Positions 40,301 through 49,800 of a stretch of 64,000 bases of DNA are shown in pieces (position 1 is the stretch's first letter; the number at the start of each line of letters is the position of its first letter). Position numbers and translations under genes: made by a program. The stretch is from Syntrophobacteraceae bacterium (lineage in GTDB: Bacteria > Desulfobacterota > Syntrophobacteria > Syntrophobacterales > Syntrophobacteraceae). Below the pieces are notes generated by a model. It did not search any database. It was given only the letters and a program-made list of their open reading frames with translations, and had not been told where the DNA came from. The stretch lies in contig JALOOX010000014.1 in the NCBI GenBank assembly GCA_025454175.1, positions 1-64,000 on the forward strand. The letters are read 5' to 3'.

Positions 40301-40396
40301 GGCCTCCGCCAGGTCCAGGGCCGCGCGAATTCCCGCCATGCCTCCCCCGACGACAAGCACTTTGTTCAACATTTGGGATTGTTTTGGCTCTTCCAT
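37358..40396 (-). CDS. hdrA: HdrA, double flavin-domain type
   Basis: 1012 aa, about 1.5 times the size of methanogen HdrA. A first FAD module (VVGGGMAGIRAALDLAEAG, residues 14-32) has the HdrA cysteine segment NNCDLC. Then come a ferredoxin motif CTACGECL, the HdrA signature IQCVGSRG...CCMYALKE, a linker domain (FVCDCGSNIGG), and a second FAD module (VVGGGVAGLSASLSL) with CVGSR..CCQAAVK. Two C-terminal 4Fe-4S clusters (CAACLICVRAC, CHGCGVCASEC) end the protein. It is the likely electron-bifurcating hub of the MetFV-HdrA-MvhD complex. No separate hdrBC lies beside it. Confidence 0.95.
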   Translation of the reverse strand: MEEPKQSQMLNKVLVVGGGMAGIRAALDLAEAGRNVVLIDKAYAIGGLMTSLDRTFPTNNCDLCTLSPHLSESGRELHVELMPLTRLSDLTGQAGQFQAVLTTEPRYIDLGKCTACGECLRAFPEAVRFTPGLDHRAPTCMRYPQATPYAFSIDMERVRDVDQLSCVCPAGAILATETRKTRLLEVGSVILAPGADLFNPEVLDTYHYGSTPDVVTSLEYERILSASGPTRGELVRPSDGKIPSRIAWIQCVGSRGIQEGCVSYCSSACCMYALKEAMVTRERFGGDVETVLFYMDMRTSGKDYETYLERARNEYGVRLVRSRPHSVVFNPENNGLDIAYNVSGNGALRTESFDMVVLTTGFRASPEVQELSARLGIELNEHSFARTATFSPVSTSRPGIYVAGLFEGPKDIPETMVQASAAAACAAADLPPLRVVEQREEDFPPERDVNGEEARIGVFVCDCGSNIGGIINVDAIAQSMRSLPQVAISVSVGHGCSRESLDRIRKLIQDEKLNRIVMGSCSPRTHETLFQDTLRRAGLNKYLLEMANLRDQDTWVHGNSPRDASAKALELMRMAISAVRWAHPLADNHLPMNKDILVVGGGVAGLSASLSLADVGYRVYLVERSGKLGGNARKVLRTLTGEDVQASLGDLISRVEEHDRIIVFKNSVVVDHSGVAGLFKTGLQVGAQMFYRQVRHGITILATGAVPNRPREYLLGRHKAVTTQLDLEAFLEKAPEAASEWKNVVMIQCVGSRVPENPNCSKVCCQAAVKNALRIRDLNPEARIFVLYRDMRTSGFEEDYYRRARERGIIFTSYEMDDKPRVEPNGATVSVTFTDTILGQAIRLDADCLALSTGFKADEESTEDLGAIFRLSRTADGYFLEDHVKLRPVDLSIPGFFVAGAAHAPKSIRESIAQAQAVAARAQTFLSRDVINLGAAVARVDGSKCAACLICVRACPFDVPFINEDGVSEIDPAKCHGCGVCASECPAKAIQLMQFEDDQIMAKIDGLLERIA

Positions 40397-40459
40397 TGGC
40401 TCCTGATCTTCCTTCCGAGGTTGTAGCGGTTCGATCTCACCTTCCTCGTCCCGTCACCG

Positions 40460-41332
40460 TCACAGGCCGGCACAGTCCAGAATCGACGGCAGCTTGTGCT
40501 CCCAGCCCAGGGTGACGATCTTCACCCCCTGGACCCTTTGCTTGAGAGCGGCTGCCATTTCGCCCGCGATCTTCACGCACTCCATCTCGCGGTCCGGAGC
40601 CTTGCGGATCCTCTGGATCAAGTCCTCATCGATCCCCGAGGAAGGCTCGTTGGTGGCGATGTAGCGTGCAACGCCCACCGATTTGAGAAGGAACACCGTG
40701 GAAATGATCGGAGCCCCAAGGCCTTTCAGGTGATCGAGCATGGGCTCGAAGCGTACCAGGTCGAACACGGGAGGAGTCACCACATAACGGGCTCCCGCCT
40801 GGACCTTCTCCCGGGCTCGTTGGAGCTCGGCCTGAAAGGCTTCATCGTCCGCGCAGGAGGAGAGAGTGCAGCCGGTCGTGAAATTCGGGATGCCCGCGAG
40901 CTCCAGTCCGGCGAGGTCGGTTCCCCCCTCCAGGGTGCGAATGGCCTTCAGGAGCCCCAGCTCGTCCAGGTCGTTCACGGACTTGGCGTTGTGATGATCC
41001 GAGCTGGCAATGTCCTCGCCGCAGACCACCAGGAGATTGTGGATGCCGAGCGCATGGGCCGCGAGCATATCGCCCTGGAGGGCCAGACGGTTCCTGTCGC
41101 GGCAATAGACATGGATGATCGCCTCGATGCCCTGCTGCTGCATGAGTACTCCGCCGGCAAAGGCGCTCATCCTCATGATGCCGTTGTCCATGTCCGGCAC
41201 GACCACGGCATCCACTCGGCCTTTGATCTTTAAGGCAGTCCCCAGAAGCTGGGAGGTGTCCACCCCCTTGGGGGTGTTGATCTCCGCAAGGACTACGAAT
41301 TCACCCGAAGAGAGTCGTTTCTGAAAGCTCAT
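40460..41332 (-). CDS. second MetF-like reductase
   Basis: 290 aa MetF paralogue. The TIM-barrel signatures are kept (VYCRDRNRLALQGDMLAAHALG, VVCGEDI, AGARYVVTPPVFDL) but it diverges clearly from the MetF at 35299, and the N terminus reads VLAEINTPKG. AGAGGAGG precedes the ATG. It lies immediately upstream of hdrA. It may replace or partner MetF in the complex, or act on another C1-carrying substrate; sequence alone does not decide. Confidence 0.88.
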   Translation of the reverse strand: MSFQKRLSSGEFVVLAEINTPKGVDTSQLLGTALKIKGRVDAVVVPDMDNGIMRMSAFAGGVLMQQQGIEAIIHVYCRDRNRLALQGDMLAAHALGIHNLLVVCGEDIASSDHHNAKSVNDLDELGLLKAIRTLEGGTDLAGLELAGIPNFTTGCTLSSCADDEAFQAELQRAREKVQAGARYVVTPPVFDLVRFEPMLDHLKGLGAPIISTVFLLKSVGVARYIATNEPSSGIDEDLIQRIRKAPDREMECVKIAGEMAAALKQRVQGVKIVTLGWEHKLPSILDCAGL

Positions 41333-41367
41333 GGGCCTCCTCTTCTCTTGCTGCACTGGTTGATGGT

Positions 41368-41685
41368 TCAAAGCTCGGCTGCCTGGCGCTTTCGCAGCTG
41401 GATCCGACAGGATTTCGCATCCGCCGTCAGCTCCATGTCGATGAGCTCGCATGTCGAGGCCGGGATGATTTTGAGGACGTCCGTCCGGGCGTCGGGGTCC
41501 GTGGTGATGATTTCCAGGACCTCGTCCGGCTGCATCCCCTTGAGCACCTGGTTCATTTTCAAGAGGGCAAGTGGAGTGATGGTCTCCCTGAAGTCGAGTA
41601 CATAGTGCGGTACCTGTTTCAAGTCGGACTCGCTCCTTTCCTTGGGTTTCGACGGGAAAGGAGGCAAGGTTGATGCCATATCCAT
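41368..41685 (-). CDS. TusA/SirA-like protein lacking the catalytic cysteine
   Basis: 105 aa from ATG 41685, or 85 aa from a TTG at 41622 that has the better ribosome site (AAAGGAG). The fold signature LDFRETITPLALLKMNQVL aligns with the TusA pattern LDxRGxxCPxPxxxxKxxL, but the sulfur-carrying Cys is Thr37. It therefore cannot be a normal sulfurtransferase and may bind or scaffold a partner. It is the first gene of the Hdr/MetF operon. A cysteine-containing tail (SCRIQLRKR) is unrelated to the active site. Confidence 0.75.
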   Translation of the reverse strand: MDMASTLPPFPSKPKERSESDLKQVPHYVLDFRETITPLALLKMNQVLKGMQPDEVLEIITTDPDARTDVLKIIPASTCELIDMELTADAKSCRIQLRKRQAAEL

Positions 41686-41786
41686 CGAGATGGCATGTTT
41701 TTGTAATATCTAACTGCATTGTATAAGGTATATTGAGATGTCAGGTTATGTGAAGTGATAATTTGTTCTTTACATGTTAAGAAAAG

Positions 41787-41810
41787 TGTCAAAATGCTAA
41801 GAGTGTCAAC
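41787..41810. promoter_or_regulatory. direct repeats in the divergent Hdr/regulator promoter region
   Basis: GTGTCAA occurs at 41787-41793 and 41804-41810, 17 bp apart, each preceded by an AAG-type sequence (TAAGAAAA and TAAGA). On the minus strand each reads TTGACAC, so they could be -35 elements or operator half-sites for the adjacent activator. The whole gap 41686-41847 is AT-rich. No clear sigma-54 -24/-12 box is seen. Confidence 0.4.
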
Positions 41811-41847
41811 TTAACAGCTGCTTAAGTTTGAACACGGGACACAGCCC

Positions 41848-43245
41848 ATGTTTGAAGAGGATCTGGATCGATACTGGAAGACCGTCGTATCCACCATCCG
41901 CGATGGGATCATGATCATTGATACCGGGGGCTCCATCGTCTCGGTCAACAACGCCCTGGAGCTCATCACCGGCTATTCGCGCGACGAGCTCATCGGCCAG
42001 AAATGCTCGATTTTGAACTGCAGCATCTTCAACATGGCCCGGGAGAACAGCGGCGACCACTGGTGTCTCCTGTTCAAGACCGGAATGTTGAATTTGCGTC
42101 GTTGCACCATCATGCGGAAAGAGGGGACCTACGTGCACGTCCTCAAGAACGCCACTCCCCTCCATGACGGCAGAGGCAACGTGATCGGCGCCGTGGAAAC
42201 GGTGACGGACGTGACGGAGCTCGTGGAGAAGGACCGGCAGCTGGCGGCCTACCGTCGGGAGCTCAGGCATGAGAATTCGTTCCAGGGGCTCATCGGGATT
42301 TCGGCGCGGATGCAGAAGGTGTTCGATCTCATTGAAAACGCGGCCGGCTCCGATGCTCCCGTGATCATCCTGGGGGAAAGCGGCACGGGAAAGGAGCTCG
42401 TGGCCAGGGCCATTCACCATCTCGGGGAGCGCAAATCGGGGCCTTACGTCAAGGTGAACTGCGCCTGTCTCACCGAGTCCCTTCTGGAGAGCGAGCTCTT
42501 CGGTCATGTGAAGGGGGCTTACACCGGGGCGTACAAGAGCCGCGAGGGGCGTTTCGAGATGGCTCGGGGAGGGGACATCTTCCTCGATGAAATCGGGGAT
42601 CTGCCGCTTTCGACCCAGGTGAAGCTGCTCCGGGTGCTGGAGGAAAAGGTTATCGAGCGGGTGGGAGACAACGCCCCCATTGCCGTCGATGTGCGGATCA
42701 TTTCGGCGACCAATCGAGATCTTGCTGAGCTTGTGGAACAGGGCTCCTTTCGAAAGGACTTCTACTTCCGCATCAACGTCATTCCCATCGTGCTGCCTCC
42801 CCTGAGGGAGCGTGTGGAGGATATCCCGCTCCTGGCCGAGTCCTTCTTCCGCAAGACACGGCTCAAGGGGAAAAAGCCCATCGAAGGGATCAGCAGGGCC
42901 ACGATGGATCTGCTCCTGCGATACCCCTGGCCGGGCAATGTCCGCGAATTGAAAAGCGCCTTCGAGTATGCTTTCGTGACCTGCCCGAATCGCATGATCG
43001 AGCCCGATCACCTGCCTCCGGACATACAGAATTTCAGCAGGTCCGATGATGACGTGGAGACAAGGCCGGAGCGGCTCACCAGGGATGAAATGCACAAGGA
43101 GCGGTTGTTGGATGCCCTGGAGCAGGCCAAGGGCAACCAGTCCGCCGCCGCGGCGATCCTCGGCGTTTCCCGCGTGACCGTCTGGAACCGGATGAAACGC
43201 TACGGCATCAGGTGCACGCGCAAGCTGGACGCCAAGCCTCGGTAG
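41848..43245 (+). CDS. PAS-AAA-Fis sigma-54-dependent activator
   Basis: 465 aa. An N-terminal PAS domain (about 5-125) carries a cysteine pattern CSILNC...C...C. The AAA core has Walker A GESGTGKE (about 176-183), the sigma-54 contact loop GAYTGA (223-228), and Walker B GGDIFLDEIGD. A Fis-type helix-turn-helix closes the protein (NQSAAAAILGVSRVTVWNRMKRYGI). It is divergent from the tusA-like/metF/hdrA operon, its most likely target. The PAS cysteines suggest redox or metal sensing (inference). Confidence 0.93.
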   Translation: MFEEDLDRYWKTVVSTIRDGIMIIDTGGSIVSVNNALELITGYSRDELIGQKCSILNCSIFNMARENSGDHWCLLFKTGMLNLRRCTIMRKEGTYVHVLKNATPLHDGRGNVIGAVETVTDVTELVEKDRQLAAYRRELRHENSFQGLIGISARMQKVFDLIENAAGSDAPVIILGESGTGKELVARAIHHLGERKSGPYVKVNCACLTESLLESELFGHVKGAYTGAYKSREGRFEMARGGDIFLDEIGDLPLSTQVKLLRVLEEKVIERVGDNAPIAVDVRIISATNRDLAELVEQGSFRKDFYFRINVIPIVLPPLRERVEDIPLLAESFFRKTRLKGKKPIEGISRATMDLLLRYPWPGNVRELKSAFEYAFVTCPNRMIEPDHLPPDIQNFSRSDDDVETRPERLTRDEMHKERLLDALEQAKGNQSAAAAILGVSRVTVWNRMKRYGIRCTRKLDAKPR

Positions 43246-43564
43246 GCCGGGACCGCGGAATTCAGCCATTCAATACTCTGCCCCTTTGCTTCCCCGGGCG
43301 CTGGAAGCCGAGGGCAGCCTTCCACAAGTATTCCAGGACATGGATGAAATCCAGCACCAGGGTCACGTCCGACCGCGGTGAGGGAATGGGATAGCCTGAT
43401 TTCCTGCTTGCATGCCTTTGTTTGCCTTCTCATCCGCCTGAACTTTGAGTCGAGCGTTTCAAGGGTCAACCTTGTATCCTCCCGGATGGTGGGGTACCTT
43501 GGACAGTGTCGATCAGTGACGGTCGCTTGCGAAAGATCCATGCCGCTGGAACCGGGGAAGTGCT
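43246..43564. other. intergenic region upstream of recC
   Basis: 319 bp with no gene-like frame. No array, hairpin or clear promoter stands out. The right end carries the recC ribosome site (GGGGAAG before ATG). Confidence 0.5.
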
Positions 43565-46500
43565 ATGCAAACCTTGAGGCTTTACAGGGGGAACCGGCTC
43601 GAAGCCCTTGCCGAAGCCCTGGCGGAGGTGCTGAAGACGCCCCTCGCTTCACCCTTCGACCGGGAGATCGTTCTCGTGCAGAGCAAGGGCATGGAGCGCT
43701 GGCTTTCCATGCGCCTGGCCACACTGCTCGGCATATGCGCCAACGTCGATTTTCCGTTCCCCAACGCTTTCGTCCACGACACCTTTCGAAGGGTCCTGCC
43801 TTCGGTGCCGGACCAGTCCCCCTACGATCCACCCTTCAGCACCTGGAAAATCCTGGGCACCCTGAATAGGCTTCTGAACATTCCCGGCTTCGAGCTCATC
43901 GGAAGCTACCTGCGGGAGCCCGGCCATACGCTCAGGGCTCTGCAGCTCGCTCAGCGGATCGGGGAGGCGTTCAACCAGGTCGTGATCTACCGCCCCGAGC
44001 TCATCGCCGCCTGGGATGCGGGCTCCGAGGACCACTGGCAGGCCGTTCTCTGGCGCGAGGTTTCCAGGGGGCATGAAAAGCAGCACCGGGCAGCCCTCAA
44101 GGAGCAGCTCATGAGGAAGCTCGAAGCGGCCGCCCCCGGGGACCTCGCGCTGCCCCAGCGGGTGGCGCTCTTCGGCATCTCGTACCTTCCGCCCTATCAT
44201 CTGGAGCTCCTGAAAGCGCTTTCCCGGCTCATGGAGGTGCACCTGTTCGTTCTCAGCCCCTGCCGCGAGTACTGGGGCGATATTGCCGGCCGCAGGGAGA
44301 TGAGGAGGCTTGCCCTTTCCGAGCCCTCCCGGGGTTTGTCGGCGACGGACCTTCACCTGGAGCAGGGCAGCAGCCTCCTGGCCTCCATGGGCATGCAGGG
44401 GCGGGACTTCCTCGATCTCCTTCTCGACCTGGACTGCGAGGAATTCGACTTCTTCGAGGATCCCGGCGAGGCAAGCCTCCTGTCGCGCATCCAGTCCTCG
44501 ATCCTGAACCTGGAGGAGGGAGGCGCGGCATCACCGGGGGACAAGCCGGTCGCGGCGGACGACCGATCCGTTCAGGTCCATTCCTGCCACAGCGCCATGA
44601 GGGAAGTGGAAGTCCTGCACGATCATCTGCTGGACCTGTTCGAGGGCGACCCGGAGCTCAAGCCCGGGGACATCATCGTCATGGCCCCCGACATCGAATC
44701 CTACGCGCCTTTCGTTCACGCCGTCTTCGACAGCCCCGACGCCGCCACGCGGATCCCCTACAGCGTGGCGGACCGGAGCATGCGGCGAAGGAACCGGACG
44801 GCCGAAGCCCTGCTGGCCATCCTGGACCTTCATGGGGAAAGGCTTTCGGCGCCCCAGGTCCTGAATATCCTGGAATGCCCGGCGGTGCGGGCGCGGTTCG
44901 ACCTCACGGAATCCGGTTTCGAGATCATCGCCGGCTGGGTGCGGGACGTGCGCATCCGGTGGGGAATCGACGAAGCGCACCGGCTCCGGTGGTCTCCGGT
45001 GGCCTTCCCGGAAAACACCTGGAAGGCGGGGGTGGACCGGCTTCTCCTCGGCTATGCCATGCCCGGCGGGGAAGAGAATCTCTTCGGCGGAATCCTTCCC
45101 TACGACAACATCGAGGGCAGCGAGGCGTCCATTCTCGGCGGCTTCATTTCCTTCCTGGACGAGCTTTTCGGGCTCCTTGCCTCCCTCGACCGGCCCCGGT
45201 CCCTGGCCGGCTGGGCCGACCACCTCCTCGAAGCCATCGCCCGCCTCTTTCGAGCCGACGAGGATTCCGGGACTGAAATGCAGGGAGTCAGGGAGGTCCT
45301 GGCCCGGCTGAAGACGTTCCAGCAGGTCTCCGGGTTCGATGGCGAGATCGGCCTGGACCTGCTCAAATGGACCCTCGCCGGAGAGCTCGATCAGGCGGAA
45401 TACGGACGGGGCTTCATCACGGGAGGGGTCACCTTCTGCTCCATGCTCCCCATGCGGAGCATCCCTTTCCGGGTGCTTTGTCTCATCGGCATGAACGAAA
45501 ACGATTTTCCGAGGCACTCCAGGCCCTCCGAGCTCGACCTCGTGGCCAGGGACCCGAGGCCGGGCGACCGCTCGCTCCGGAACGAGGACCGCTACATCTT
45601 TCTCGAAGCCATCCTCTCGGCCCGAAAGGTGCTCTACATCAGCTACACCGGGCAGAGCTCCCGGGATAACAGCCTCATCCCTCCGTCGGTTCTCGTGAGC
45701 GAGCTCTCCGACACCATCAACGCCCATTGCAGGCAAAAAGGCATCCATGGAGAGGACTGGCTTCCGACCCGGCACCGGCTTCAGCCGTTCAACCCGTCGT
45801 ACTTCACCGGGAGCGATGACAGGCTTTTTTCCTACTCCCGGGAGCATCTGGCGGCGGCCCGATGCCTGGTGGCGGAAAAGAGACCCGATCCTGTCTTCAT
45901 CCCCGATGAGCTTCCGGACCCGGGGGAGGCCTTCAGGACGGTCAGCATCGACGAACTGGTCCGGTTCTTCGGGAACCCTGCGAAATATCTGTTGAATAAG
46001 CGCCTCGGCATGTTTCTGGGCGAGGAGAGCGCTCTTCTCGAGGAGGTTGAATGCTTCCAACTGGACCCCCTGGAGCGATACCTGATCCGGAGCGACCTGG
46101 CGGAGGCAGCCCTCGGCGGCGCCACTCCCGGCGATCGGCATTCCCTCTTGAAAGCTTCGGGGAGGCTCCCCCACGGGACGCCCGGAGAATTCGTCTTCAA
46201 GGATCTGAGCCGGGGAGTGGAGCACTTCGCCGCCCGGACCGAGCCCTATCTCCGATCCGAGCGCCTGGAGCCCCTTGAAGTCCGGCTCGACCTGGCGGGC
46301 TTCCGGGTGACCGGCCAGGTTCGGCCGGTTTTTCGGGAGCGCCTCCTCAGGTATCGCTTCGCCGAAATCAAGGCCGGGGACCATCTCGGCACCTGGATTC
46401 CGCACCTGGTTTTGAACGCTGCCGAAGGGGAGCCGGGCTATCCCCGGGAGAGCGTGCTCATCGGGCTGAATGGCGGGAGCTGGCATGCCGTGGAATACGG

Positions 46501-46825
46501 TCCCGTGGAGGACGGTCTCGGGATCCTCGCCCGGCTTCTGGACCTCTACTGGCGAGGGCTGACGCAGCCGCTCCGCTTCTTTCCCGCCGTGTCTTTCGAG
46601 TATGCGCAGGCCCTGCTGACCGGACATAAGACGCGGGAGGAGGCCCTGGACAAGGCCAGGTTCAGCTGGGAAGGCAACGAGCACAAGAGGGGAGAGTGCG
46701 AGGACCCTCACCTGGACCAGTGCTTCCGCTGCGCGGCCCCCCTGGATTCCGAATTCGAGGAGATTGCGGTGGCGGTTTTGGAGCCGCTGCTTCGCTCCAT
46801 GAGGGAGGTGTCGTCCGATGCCTGA
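43565..46825 (+). CDS. recC: RecBCD enzyme subunit RecC
   Basis: 1086 aa, close to E. coli RecC (1122). Characteristic parts are the N-terminal LVQSKGMERWLSMRLATLLGICANVDFPFPN, the IMVMAPDIE-like IIVMAPDIESYAPFV, FCSMLPMRSIPFRVLCLIGMNENDFPR and the C-terminal LDQCFRC region. RecC is the inactive helicase/nuclease-like subunit that recognises Chi and splits the strands. It is the first gene of recCBD. Its stop overlaps an ATG in the recB frame by 8 bp. Confidence 0.95.
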   Translation: MQTLRLYRGNRLEALAEALAEVLKTPLASPFDREIVLVQSKGMERWLSMRLATLLGICANVDFPFPNAFVHDTFRRVLPSVPDQSPYDPPFSTWKILGTLNRLLNIPGFELIGSYLREPGHTLRALQLAQRIGEAFNQVVIYRPELIAAWDAGSEDHWQAVLWREVSRGHEKQHRAALKEQLMRKLEAAAPGDLALPQRVALFGISYLPPYHLELLKALSRLMEVHLFVLSPCREYWGDIAGRREMRRLALSEPSRGLSATDLHLEQGSSLLASMGMQGRDFLDLLLDLDCEEFDFFEDPGEASLLSRIQSSILNLEEGGAASPGDKPVAADDRSVQVHSCHSAMREVEVLHDHLLDLFEGDPELKPGDIIVMAPDIESYAPFVHAVFDSPDAATRIPYSVADRSMRRRNRTAEALLAILDLHGERLSAPQVLNILECPAVRARFDLTESGFEIIAGWVRDVRIRWGIDEAHRLRWSPVAFPENTWKAGVDRLLLGYAMPGGEENLFGGILPYDNIEGSEASILGGFISFLDELFGLLASLDRPRSLAGWADHLLEAIARLFRADEDSGTEMQGVREVLARLKTFQQVSGFDGEIGLDLLKWTLAGELDQAEYGRGFITGGVTFCSMLPMRSIPFRVLCLIGMNENDFPRHSRPSELDLVARDPRPGDRSLRNEDRYIFLEAILSARKVLYISYTGQSSRDNSLIPPSVLVSELSDTINAHCRQKGIHGEDWLPTRHRLQPFNPSYFTGSDDRLFSYSREHLAAARCLVAEKRPDPVFIPDELPDPGEAFRTVSIDELVRFFGNPAKYLLNKRLGMFLGEESALLEEVECFQLDPLERYLIRSDLAEAALGGATPGDRHSLLKASGRLPHGTPGEFVFKDLSRGVEHFAARTEPYLRSERLEPLEVRLDLAGFRVTGQVRPVFRERLLRYRFAEIKAGDHLGTWIPHLVLNAAEGEPGYPRESVLIGLNGGSWHAVEYGPVEDGLGILARLLDLYWRGLTQPLRFFPAVSFEYAQALLTGHKTREEALDKARFSWEGNEHKRGECEDPHLDQCFRCAAPLDSEFEEIAVAVLEPLLRSMREVSSDA

Positions 46826-46898
46826 AAAGCGCAACGCTTCGGAACCGTACTCGACTCACCGTGAAGGCGCGAAGGACGCAAGGGGTACAGGAAGCGAA

Positions 46899-49800
46899 AT
46901 GAAGGAGCTCGACCTTCTCGATACGGTCCTGGAGGGTGCGAACCTCATCGAAGCGAGCGCCGGGACCGGAAAGACCTACGCCATCACGGGGCTCGTCCTG
47001 CGCCTGATCCTGGAGACCGGCGTGCTCATCCAGCAGATCCTCGTGGTGACTTTCACCGAGGCCGCCACGAGCGAGCTCAAGGACCGCATCAGAGCCCGAA
47101 TTCGAGAGGCTGCGGACGCCTTTTCCGGAGTTGGAGCCGATGACCCGTTCCTCCAGGGTCTCCTCCAACGCCACCCGGACCCGGCCTCCAGGGAATCCGC
47201 CCTGAGGAGGCTCCACTGCGCTCTCACCGATTTCGATCAGGCCGCCATCTTCACCATCCACGGCTTTTGCCTTCGGACGCTGCAGGACCATGCGCTCGCC
47301 AGCGGGATGCTCTTCGATGCCGAGCTGGTGACGGACCAGGACAGCCTGGTCCGGGACATCGTCCGGGACTTCTGGAGAAGTCACTTCTATGCGGCCTCCC
47401 CGCTCTTCTACGCCCACGCCCGGGCATCCGGCCTGTCCCCCGACAGCCTGCACTCTCTGGTGGGAAAGAATCTTTTCAACCCTCATCTCAAGGTCATCCC
47501 GAGCCAGGCCATGACGGATTGCAGGGCCCTGGAGGAGCGTTTCATGGAGACCTTTGAAAGGGTCTCTCGATCCTGGGTCTCGAGCCGGAGCTCGGTCGAG
47601 GCGGTCCTGATGGAAAGCCCGGCCCTCAACCGAAGCAGGTACAAGCACGCAAGCATTCCAGGCTGGGTCCGGGAAATGGATCTCCAGCTCCAGGGGGAAT
47701 GCCTGAGCTCCAGCCTGTGCAAAGGCTTTGTGAAGTTCACGCGGAGCGCCATCGAACAGTCGCTCAAGAAGAGCCAGGAGCCCCCCTCTCATGTCTTTTT
47801 CGACCTCGCCCAGGAGCTTCGGGAGGCGGCGGAGGCGCTTCAGGCCGCCTACGGCGAACGGGTCCTCGGGCTCAAGGCTGCTTTCATCGAACACTTGCGT
47901 GCACGGCTCGAGGCGAGAAAAGCCAGTAAAAACATCCTGTTTTTCGACGACCTCCTGGTCAAGCTCGAGCGGTCCCTCTCGGAGCCCGGCGGCAAGCACC
48001 TGGCGGAAGTCGTGAGGGACCGGTTCAAGGCTGCCCTCATCGATGAATTCCAGGACACCGACTCCATACAGTATTCCATCTTTCAGAAGATATTCGGGGA
48101 CGGCAGCGCGCCTCTTTTCCTCATCGGGGACCCCAAGCAGGCCATTTACGGGTTTCGTGGAGCCGACATCTTCAGCTACATGGAGGCCTCGAGGAGAACC
48201 TCCCGCCGATTCACCCTGAGCGAGAACTGGCGCTCGGAGCCGAGGCTCATTTCAGGGGTGAACGCCGTGTTCCACCGAGAGCATCCGCCGCCTTTCATCC
48301 ATGGGGAAATCGGGTTCAAGCCGGCAACTCCCGCCAAGGCCAAAAAGCATGAGCTCCTCCGGGTGGACGGCCGTGAGCCCGCGCCCCTCCGGCTCTGGCT
48401 TCTCAAGGCTGCGCGGGTTTCGGATGGAAATCGAATCTTCAAGGGGAGAGCGCGCCCCCTCATCGTCGGCGCGGTGGCGGCCGAAATCTCCAGGCTCGTT
48501 GCCCTGGGCCGCGAGGGAAGGGCGCTCATCGGGGACCGCCCGGTGCGGGAGGGAGACATCGCGGTGCTGGTCCGGGCCAACCATGAAGCCGCGGAGGTCC
48601 GGAGAGCCCTCTCGGCCCTCGGCATCCATGGAGTTCTGTACAGCACCGAGGACCTTTTCAGCACCGACGAGGCCGTGGAGATGGAGCGTCTCCTCACCGC
48701 CGTCGCCAACCCGGCCCATGAGAGTCTCATCAGGGCGGCCCTGGCCACGGGCCTGCTGGGTGTGAGCGGAGAGGAGATCGCTCGCCTCATGGAAGACGAG
48801 GTCGCCTGGGAGCGCCGGCTTCTCGCATTTGCGGGTTACAATGAAACCTGGTCGAAATTCGGTTTTCTTCGCATGTTCCGCCAGCTGCTCTCGGAGAATG
48901 AAATCCTGCCCCGCCTCATGACCCTCGAAAACGGGGAGCGGCGCTGCACCAACGTCCTTCACCTTTCGGAGGTCCTCCACCGGGCCGCGACGGAAAACAG
49001 CTTCAACCTGTCAGCCCTCCTCAAATGGCTTTCCACCATGAGAGACGAGAGCACGCCCCGGCTGGAGGAGCACCAGCTCCGGCTGGAAAGCGACGAGAAC
49101 GCCGTCCGGATCGTCACCATCCACAGGAGCAAGGGGCTCGAATACCCCATCGTCTTCTGTCCTTTCCTTTGGCAGGAGTCCAAACCCGGCAACGGTCCCT
49201 TCGTGTTCCACGACGAAGGGGACGACATGCGTCTGACCCTCGACCTGGGCTCTCCCGAGGCGGACGAGAACAGGGTCCTGGCCGGCAGGGAGCAGCTGGC
49301 GGAGAACCTGAGGCTCCTTTACGTGGCCATGACCCGGGCCAGGAATCGCTGCACCATCGTCTGGGGGCCTTTCAACAGTGCCGGGACCTCGGCTCCCGCC
49401 TATCTCCTCCATCCCGCGGTCGGAAGGGAGTGGGACGGATCCCTCCAGTCCCTGGAGGACGGGTTCCGGGGGCTGGACGACGATGCCGTGTGGGCCGATC
49501 TCGACGCCTTGCGGGCCAGGGCCGGCGGGGCCATTGAGCTCATGGAGATGCCTCGGGAGGAGGGCCGGGGTCAGCCGGCGGCGGCGAGCCAGGCCCTGGA
49601 CCTCGAGAGCCGCGGGTTTACGGGGGGCTTTGACCGTGTGTGGGGTTTTTCGAGCTTCTCCTCCCTCGTTTTCAGCCAGCCGCACCGGGCGGAGATGGCG
49701 GACCGGGACGAGTCGGCCGTCGAGGGGGCTCCCGCCGAGGCGGCCTCGGAGCAGCGCCCGGAAAAGGAGCCGGCCCTCGACATGTTCTCGTTTCCGAGGG

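Noticed and set aside
41680-41715. possible sigma-54 promoter (TGGCAT...TGTA)
   Set aside because: The -12 element reads TGTA rather than TTGC/TTGCA and the site overlaps the tusA-like start region, so support is too weak.
44531-46834. 767-codon open frame antisense to recC
   Set aside because: It is a GC-bias shadow of recC. The translation is low-complexity Pro/Gly/Arg/Leu-rich with no domain, while the plus strand encodes a clear RecC.
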